Positions 60,286-64,000 of a DNA stretch of 64,000 bases are shown here, one piece after another. How positions within the stretch are numbered: position 1 is the stretch's first letter; each line of letters begins with the position of its first letter. A program made the position numbers and the translations under genes. Source of the DNA: Strongylocentrotus purpuratus. Lineage: Eukaryota > Echinodermata > Echinoidea > Camarodonta > Strongylocentrotidae. Under the pieces are notes generated by a model. That model made no database searches. It was not told the origin of the DNA and saw only the letters and a program-made list of their open reading frames with translations. Where the stretch lies: contig NW_022145611.1 of assembly GCF_000002235.5 (NCBI RefSeq), positions 14,044,882 to 14,108,881 of the forward strand. Direction: 5' to 3'.

Positions 60286-62102
60286 AAGAGAGTAGAGTAA
60301 GAGAGAGAAGTGGAAACCTACACAAAATTCTCAATCAATTACAGAAATGAACCATATAAAATATCAATACCGTCATTATATTCAGGAAGAAATAAATGTT
60401 CAATTATAATATATGCTCATTTCTATTTATTCATCTGAACAAGTTCAGATGAATTGAAGTTGTGCTTTTGCTCCATCATATTGTCGAATTGCCCCCATCT
60501 CACATGCAGTTTGCATACTGTTTACGGTATACCTGTACATTACTTCTCAACCCCAGATGGTATAACAAGGGAAAGAAGGGAATAAAGTTCATTTCAACAT
60601 TTCATATTAGGTGTATTCAATCACTGGATCAGTGCCATATCTCAAGATTATGGAACCTAGCTAGGTTAACAAATAGTGCACCATCCACCCTTCCCTGTCC
60701 ACAAAATAATGAGCTCTGTCAATTGATTTAATCGTTCTTCCTTTCCTCTGCTTTCACTTTCTCACTTTTACATTTGATATTTGCACCCTTTGAGTGCTGC
60801 CTGTGGCAAAGCCTCACCCATTCACAACTGATCAGCTAAAACAATGTTTTTGTTCACTTTCTCCCTTTTCTATTTTTGTTTACATTGTCCCACCCTGCCC
60901 CTGCCCCTGCCCCTCCCCTCTCCCACACACACAATACACCACCACTCTGGACTCACCGGCCAAGAACTCTCTAATGAAGGGGCTTCCCTTGATAGGAGTG
61001 GGACCCAGACGGATGGAGATGTTATAGAGTCCCGACCGACGTACAGTGAACGCACACTTGACTAAGTTATAGTCTGTCTCACTGTATTCTACGGAGCAGG
61101 CCATTCTCTGCTGACCGACCAGGATCTCAATGGCTAGCTGATCTGCATCAGAGATCGCATACTTCATGCCGTTCCTTTGGTAGAACTGAAAAGCAAAAAA
61201 TGTAGAAAGCAGGAGATTTTATGAGTTTGAAAATGTTATTGTTGGTACCAGTAGTTTGTTTATAGAAACCAAAGAATGTTTTTTTAATAAAAAGCAACAA
61301 TTTCCATCACTTTATGTTACCAAAAACTTGTGGTCAAAGTCTAATAAAATATACATCAAGAGGAATTGGTTCTCATATTTTCACAATCATAACACTTTTT
61401 CCTAAGGATAGAAAATGCTGAATACTACTTGGCTTTAGCTGAGCATCCATGATAAACCCTGAAACATATTTATAAAGAATGTCTTTCTATCATGTATGCA
61501 TTAACTTCACATGGATTGAGAGCAGCAAATGTAGATTGATGTCTTGCTATAAAAGGATGTGAGTGCAATGGCAGTGATTAGAACTCATAACAATGAGATT
61601 TTAAAGTCCAGTGATTTAAATCCACTATTGTATTGTTTTGTATTGTATTTATTTTCCATCAATTAAACAACAATAACAAATATACATTTACAATCATGAA
61701 GACACACTTATAAAAGAAAGACAGAGGGATGGCCCTACTCAGTGTTGTTAGCACAACAATGCTGTTTTACAGAGGGGTCCCTATAAACTAGACTAAACCA
61801 TGACAGATACTCGTAAATGATGTAGAATATAGAAAAGGTTTTCTCTTTATATGAAACTATTCACAAGGTTTTTATTGAACATACCTTGATAGTGAAAGAC
61901 ATGGTGTCACCCACAGGAACTGACCCCTCCCATCCCCAGTCCACCAGGCACCCGCATGGGTCAACCAAGCTTCCTGTGATGTAGTCGATGATGGGGGCAT
62001 TCCTGCTACGAGAGGAGACCCCGCTGGCCTGAGCGGTACGGTAGTTCCCATTCACCCAGGCAAAACCAACAGCACATATCAATGTCGCAAGGGTGACATT
62101 GC
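45997..62102 (-). CDS. AREL1: AREL1 HECT-type E3 ubiquitin ligase (15 exons; N-terminus outside window)
   Basis: Exons 62102-61885, 61185-60957, 58905-58715, 57647-57473, 56484-56273, 55531-55390, 54206-54088, 53462-53387, 51892-51780, 51296-51108, 50119-49994, 49176-49047, 47537-47392, 46916-46741 and 46099-45997 join in agreeing phases into 780 codons plus a split first one. Visible residues 1-30 include a hydrophobic stretch, about 30-270 the filamin-like beta region, and about 430-780 the HECT domain (NPNRPSYLSKLKYYEFAGKL, ARFTRSFLAQLIGL, FDENELELLICGT, LLQFTTGCSQLPPGGF, HTCFNQLCLPTYD). The active Cys is 34 residues from the C-terminus, as in human AREL1 (823 residues, C790). In humans AREL1 is a cytosolic ligase that ubiquitinates IAP antagonists such as SMAC, HtrA2 and ARTS and so restrains apoptosis. 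Identity is secure; function here is by homology. Confidence 0.96.
46480..46700. repeat. Dispersed repeat fragment
   Basis: Shares CAATGCATGCTC, an AATTG(C/T)TCTGCA word and an AAACCTAACCTAA-like middle with 57730-57870. Non-coding, in the last AREL1 intron. Confidence 0.4.
46741..46916 (-). CDS. AREL1: AREL1 exon n, HECT C-lobe
   Basis: Phase 0 to 2. IEWFWIVIASFTQEEMSRLL and FTTGCSQLPPGGFAEL, then PTAHT and the first two bases of the catalytic Cys codon. Confidence 0.96.
47290..47345. repeat. GA microsatellite
   Basis: Pure GA/GAG repeat just inside the intron after AREL1 exon m. Confidence 0.95.
47392..47537 (-). CDS. AREL1: AREL1 exon m, HECT hinge side
   Basis: Phase 1 to 0. LIPDNLLSMFDENELELLIC, the conserved F-E-LELLICG segment, then ADLKAHHILAG. 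Confidence 0.96.
47697..47885 (+). mobile_element. tRNA-derived SINE
   Basis: GTATAGTGGTTCACTCATTT (A-box side), GGGTTCGAATG (B box) and the central CCACCCAGGTGTCAATGGGT motif shared with the copies at 44216 and 495. Confidence 0.7.
48085..48965. repeat. Tandem element, about 191-bp unit, ends near GGCGAGACA
   Basis: Two clear units plus a more diverged first one between about 48325 and 48898. Repeated ATGCC words are 191 bases apart, and CTTAACCTTAGGTTAAG palindromes recur at 48679 and about 48870. Each unit has TGACCTTTGACCTTG-like words. Ends with AAGCAGCGCCTATGTCTCGC and GGCGAGACA. In the intron after AREL1 exon l. Confidence 0.75.
49047..49176 (-). CDS. AREL1: AREL1 exon l, HECT N-lobe
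   Basis: Phase 0 to 1, acceptor TCTCTTGATGTAG. VVELLPGGSSLQVTEDNKMQ then LDLLAQYRLSTSVQEEIDAF. A degenerate copy lies at 49271-49390. Confidence 0.94.
49271..49390 (-). pseudogene. Degenerate copy of AREL1 exon l
   Basis: Repeats the 5' half of exon l and its acceptor about 158 bases upstream in the gene sense. On the minus strand, TCTCTTGGTGTAG is followed by VVELLPGG, then stops (TAA, TAA, TAG), so it cannot be used as a coding exon. It is a local tandem duplication that has decayed. Confidence 0.8.
49646..49970. repeat. GAT-type microsatellite
   Basis: GAT/GGT/GCT repeats 49646-49816 and again about 49890-49970, ending close to AREL1 exon k. All six frames stay open and give poly-Asp, poly-His or poly-Met. 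Confidence 0.95.
49994..50119 (-). CDS. AREL1: AREL1 exon k, HECT N-lobe
   Basis: Forty-two codons in phase 0: YFETDDSEFFTTKVRYIRDN then MELNFSEE. Read-through into the neighbouring GAT repeat gives a false His-rich frame. Confidence 0.94.
50926..50961. repeat. CTGAA pentanucleotide repeat
   Basis: About six units of GAACT/ACTGA in the intron after AREL1 exon j. Confidence 0.85.
51108..51296 (-). CDS. AREL1: AREL1 exon j, HECT N-lobe core
   Basis: Sixty-three codons in phase 0. YYEFAGKLIGKCLFES and ARFTRSFLAQLIGL are hallmark HECT helices near the E2-binding side. Confidence 0.96.
51780..51892 (-). CDS. AREL1: AREL1 exon i, HECT N-lobe
   Basis: Phase 1 to 0. GQDWGGLMREWVNLLCVSLF, the conserved glycine-rich N-lobe motif (usually GxxRExF), then FEDDNNQAL. 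Confidence 0.94.
52214..53185. repeat. Element with five-copy 151-bp tandem repeat and DR1-like sites
   Basis: Outer ends ATGCCTCCGT (52239) and ACGGAGGCAT (53176) are inverted repeats. A perfect 20-base palindrome TTCGACTGCGCGCAGTCGAA lies at 52214-52233. Inside, the block TGACCTTTGACCTCGTGACC plus AATCTAATCAGTTCATCGGC recurs with period 151 (anchor positions 52529, 52680, 52831, 52982; the first copy is shorter). Ends in an ACGGACGT minisatellite (53083-53140). In the intron between AREL1 exons h and i. Confidence 0.85.
53387..53462 (-). CDS. AREL1: AREL1 exon h, start of HECT domain
   Basis: Phase 0 to 1. SMKATKSLSTSEWCKKFDIH then FVNEEG, the first strand of the HECT N-lobe. Confidence 0.92.
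53698..53926. repeat. MITE with 20-bp TIRs and an inner palindrome
   Basis: Left AATACACCCTTTCACGGTTA; the right end reversed matches at 19 of 20. An inner palindrome near 53748-53792 (TAAATTACAGGTAAACAA and its inverse) adds a second hairpin. In the intron between AREL1 exons g and h. Confidence 0.8.
54088..54206 (-). CDS. AREL1: AREL1 exon g
   Basis: Phase 1 to 0. GGSETFQDKQKCFYSEVIKH then LVIDRHNLLES; donor taken as GTAAGTC, which keeps the Ser codon and the phase. Confidence 0.92.
54315..54956. mobile_element. Non-autonomous DNA transposon holding tRNA-like copies
   Basis: TIRs TACCGTATTTGCCGGC (54315) and GCCGGCAAATATGGTA (ends 54956) match at 15 of 16 after reversal. Subterminal GGTGCGGCCTATGCGGC and GGTGCGGCCTATACGGC also match. 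No transposase frame is visible. Two tRNA-like segments lie inside. Confidence 0.7.
54738..54900 (+). repeat. tRNA-Leu/Ser-like sequence and partial second copy
   Basis: ACATGGCCGAGCGGTCTAAG has a perfect A box; a weak B box, GATCAAATCC, follows about 55 bases on. The segment from GCGGTCTAAGGCG to ATCAAATCCCGACTTC is repeated at 54837-54900. The stems do not pair as a tRNA should, so these are pseudo-tRNA or SINE heads. Confidence 0.6.
55141..55322. repeat. MITE, TIR TACAGTCAAACCT
   Basis: Perfect 13-base TIRs TACAGTCAAACCT (55141-55153) and AGGTTTGACTGTA (55310-55322), with AGTGGCCA/AGTGGTCA words inside. In the intron between AREL1 exons f and g. Confidence 0.85.
55390..55531 (-). CDS. AREL1: AREL1 exon f
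   Basis: Phase 0 to 1. Reads VFSIDDGGQPPIKLASKHRD then AATFTKFLLMNI, matching the region before the HECT domain. Confidence 0.93.
56066..56220. repeat. Palindromic MITE, same family as 28910-29068
   Basis: Left GGGCTCTGTCTTATAAAAAG, right CTCTTTATAAGACGGAGCCC; inner GTTGATATCAATC words. Lies 52 bases downstream of AREL1 exon e in the gene sense. Confidence 0.8.
56273..56484 (-). CDS. AREL1: AREL1 exon e, linker to HECT domain
   Basis: Phase 1 to 0. Contains KPRKVYCYISSKQFTIKEYY then RLFTFRVCPATK, very close to human AREL1. Confidence 0.95.
57362..57426 (-). pseudogene. Possible relic copy of part of AREL1 exon d
   Basis: About 60 bases resembling the middle of exon d (minus strand AACTTGGCCCGCCGCTACGA against GACTTGGCCGGCTGCTACAA), roughly 70 percent alike by eye and with stops in every useful frame. 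Weaker than the other two copies and could be chance. Confidence 0.35.
57473..57647 (-). CDS. AREL1: AREL1 exon d, filamin-like repeat end
   Basis: Phase 0 to 1, acceptor CATTCTTGTAG, donor GTGAGCC. Reads IKLDLAGCYKATATYHG then NGDFNVLVLT. Confidence 0.92.
58715..58905 (-). CDS. AREL1: AREL1 exon c, filamin-like region
   Basis: Phase 1 to 0, acceptor ATCTATCTCCAG, donor GTGTGTA. Reads DVDPHKTGFVQHSSTVVVTQ then VEPRDQFGN, the beta-strand start of the second repeat. A broken copy of its first half lies at 58949-59053. Confidence 0.92.
58949..59053 (-). pseudogene. Degenerate copy of part of AREL1 exon c
   Basis: About 103 bases nearly identical to 58793-58900 inside exon c, with about six substitutions and a 2-base deletion that breaks the frame. 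It lies just upstream of exon c in the gene sense and lacks the real acceptor. Confidence 0.88.
59054..60956. other. AREL1 intron between exons b and c
   Basis: AT-rich with a GA microsatellite at 60236-60303 and a CCCCTG run near 60893-60920. No coding exon or RNA gene seen. Confidence 0.5.
60957..61185 (-). CDS. AREL1: AREL1 exon b, filamin-like repeat
   Basis: Phase 0 to 1. Beta-rich; AFTVRRSGLYNISIRLGPTP then GSPFIREFLAG is the typical end of a filamin/Ig-like repeat. Confidence 0.95.
61500..61625 (-). repeat. SINE fragment
   Basis: GAGAGCAGCAAATGTAGATT and following bases resemble the head and core junction of the SINE at 44216-44428 and the piece at 495-650. Confidence 0.45.
61885..62102 (-). 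CDS. AREL1: AREL1 exon a (first visible)
   Basis: Acceptor TGTCTTTACAG in phase 1, donor GTATGTT in phase 0. Hydrophobic NVTLATLICAVGFAWV resembles the N-terminal membrane-like stretch of AREL1; then IIDYITGSLVDPCGCLVDWG starts the filamin-like part. The true start exon lies right of the window. Confidence 0.9.
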
Positions 62103-62539
62103 CTGTAAAGACACAAGGTTAGAAATTCTCACTTAAAAAAAACCCCAGTGGAATTGGCCTAGATATAAGGAATTTCTTTTGGGTAAATTACAATGATCAT
62201 TTGAATTCAAGACATATTTTATTGTTTGTTTGTATGTATGTCTGTTGGCTTGATTTGTATATTGTATAGTGTTTAGTAAAAAATATATTTCATATCTTTT
62301 ATTATAAAAAAGGGTTGACTTTTATTTAAGGATTATGTTTCCTTTCAGGTTGCAACCTATTCAGTTTATTGTATGTCCTTGTGGAATATGCTCTCAATGC
62401 GTACTTTATGTTATATACATGTATCTGATTGTTATATGAAATGTTGTCTTTTTAACTGAATGAAATAGAATTCTTTTTCGATTCATTTTTAACTTAACGA
62501 GGTTGATCTGACCGATCTCAGTATGTTAAAATTGTTAAT

Positions 62540-63600
62540 TCTACCTCTGGTAAAACTACCATGAAGTATGCATGGTGTACCCCAGGGTTCGGTAGGAGGA
62601 CCACTGCTCTTTTCTCTTTATATGCAACCAATCAGCAAGATATTTCACAAACATTGTATTAGTTACCATTGTTACGCAGATGACATACAAATCTACCTAT
62701 CTTTTAAGCCTACAATGTCTTCACTAACATCAGCTGTCGCAGTTGAAACATGTCTAGAAGAACTAAATTCTGGCTTATATCGAATGGCCTTAAGCTGAAT
62801 GATGATAAATCTGAGTTTTATTATTAGGTTCAAAGCACATGTAACGAAAGGATGACTATCAATCGTGTCTTCTCCATATTGGTAGCACTTGTATCACTCG
62901 TAATTTGGGTGTTATATTTGATCAGGAAATGTCCTTTCGCAGTCATATAACCCATGTTGAACAGAGTGTATGTTATCAATTACGTAATCCTAGTCTCATA
63001 AGAAAGTGTTTCTCCAAACCTGCGGCCGAGATCTTGATTCATGCTTTAATTTCTTCTCGTTTAGATTTTGCAAATTTGTTGTTATGTAACCTTCCAAAAA
63101 AAGATGTCTCAAAACATCAACGACTACAAAACTCTGCAGCCCGCCTATTAACATTCACTAAAAAAATCTGATTCCATATCACCAATCCTTCGTTCTCTTC
63201 ATTGACTGCCAGTTGCCAAAGGATTATCTTTAAAATTCTGTTACTAGTACATCATTCAGTTTACTCTCTTTCCCCCACATACCTGCCCAACTCTGTTTCC
63301 AAATATAATCCCACACAAAGTCTTCGCTCATCATCAGACAGACTATTGCTTCATACATTTAGAATAAAACATGCTGGGGGCTATTGGGCTTTCTCAACCA
63401 TGGAATGAACTCCCTCTACAATTATGTCAACTGTCTTCAACAGAAACATTCAAATCACAACTGAAAACTAGATTTTTCTTTTTGTTGTAATTATTGCAAT
63501 ATTCTAATTTAATATGTCTAGGAGAATTTTTGTTTTCATCTAATGTATGTTACATGTATTTTTCTATATTTAAAGCGCCATGAGCATTATTAATATTATC
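62540..63600 (+). mobile_element. Decayed LINE (CR1/L2-type) 3' portion
   Basis: GVPQGSVGGPLLFSLYMQPI and YHCYADDIQIYLSF are reverse-transcriptase boxes, with the catalytic ADD intact. The next pieces (MGVIFDQEMSFRSHI, SRLDFANLLL, RLQNSAARLL) lie in other frames, so at least two frameshifts or stops interrupt the gene. The 3' end reads AAAGCGCCATGAGCA near 63575. Clade is inferred. Lies upstream of the first visible AREL1 exon on the opposite strand. Confidence 0.75.
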
Positions 63601-63824
63601 TTTTTCACTCATAATATTTACAAATTTAAACATCAATGTTGTTTTAAATGTTATTTTTCATCTTGTGTATACATGTGCAATTCAGCTTTTTTATATGGCT
63701 GCAAAACATGTTGTCTATTGGTCTAATTTAACTTTTTTTAAATTTAATTGAAATGAATGGAACAAGTGAATCAACCATACCAAAACCATATTCGATGTGT
63801 TGTTAACAGATATTCTAGATGCTC

Positions 63825-64000
63825 TGTGGGTTTATCCCACGTACTGTAAAATCTAGAAACTCAGCTATTCTCATAAAACTCTTTTGTTCATTATGTCGAC
63901 CGGTGATTGAGTACGGCATACCAACATGGCTCCCTCATCAAAAGAACCATACAGAGCTATCTAAAGTCTTCAAAGGCATTTTACCTGATTCTGTTTCCCT
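63825..64000 (+). mobile_element. LINE reverse-transcriptase fragment running off the edge
   Basis: The frame reads CGFIPRTVKSRNSAILIKLF then CRPVIEYGIPTWLPHQK, the thumb-region pattern (RPVLEY.xPxW) of non-LTR reverse transcriptases. A different element from the one at 62540-63600, since the thumb region appears again. Continues beyond the window. Confidence 0.6.

Noticed and set aside
1..64000. Bacterial-type operons, CRISPR arrays, toxin systems or integrated viral genes
   Set aside because: None seen; the window is ordinary animal genomic sequence with introns and animal-type repeats.

Overview
The window is animal (eukaryotic) genomic DNA: AT-rich, with split genes, GT/AG introns, many microsatellites and dozens of short inverted-repeat elements. 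Two large genes are clearly recognisable from family knowledge. The gene content fits a deuterostome. The repeat style (palindromic elements with GGGCCCCGTCTTACAAAGA-type ends, tRNA-derived SINEs, tandem blocks full of TGACCTTTGACCT) resembles sea urchin genomes. That identification is an inference; I could not search for it. There are no prokaryotic operons, CRISPR arrays or integrated viral genes.

Layout. (1) 34-168, + strand: the last coding exon of the small GTPase ARL2; its other exons lie left of the window. A possible further exon of this or another + strand transcript lies at 3889-4006. (2) 26424-2766, - strand: a complete LRRC74A-like gene, 13 coding exons, about 688 residues, made of an acidic N-terminus, an RNI-type leucine-rich repeat array, two EF-hands and a Ser/Pro/Lys tail. 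Its first coding exon lies 9.5 kb upstream of the second, and an RFX-type X-box sits about 0.5 kb upstream of the start codon. (3) 36477-29239, - strand: an unrecognised two-exon gene with a basic helical N-terminus and an acidic Ser-rich middle. Its reading frame breaks near 29650 and continues in another frame for 138 codons. (4) about 38930-40358, + strand: a 5'-truncated LINE ending in a TATC-type tail. (5) 62102-45997, - strand: the AREL1 gene, a HECT ubiquitin ligase with a filamin-like region. Fifteen exons and 780 codons are visible; only the extreme N-terminus is outside the window. The 5 kb downstream of its stop codon may be a long 3' UTR. (6) 62560-64000: two further decayed LINE reverse-transcriptase pieces.

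How the genes relate. ARL2 and LRRC74A converge at the left edge. LRRC74A, the unknown gene and AREL1 all read leftward. From memory, human LRRC74A and AREL1 both map to 14q24.3, so their closeness here may be an ancient linkage. No functional pathway joining the genes is visible.

Points worth attention: two clear partial copies (and one weak one) of AREL1 exons lying in the adjacent introns; the AREL1 catalytic cysteine codon split by an intron; canonical EF-hand loops in the LRRC74A-like protein; a five-copy 151-bp tandem repeat with nuclear-receptor-like DR1 sites inside AREL1; a pre-miRNA-like hairpin; and a field of CACAGTGTG words. I found no convincing new multi-gene system.
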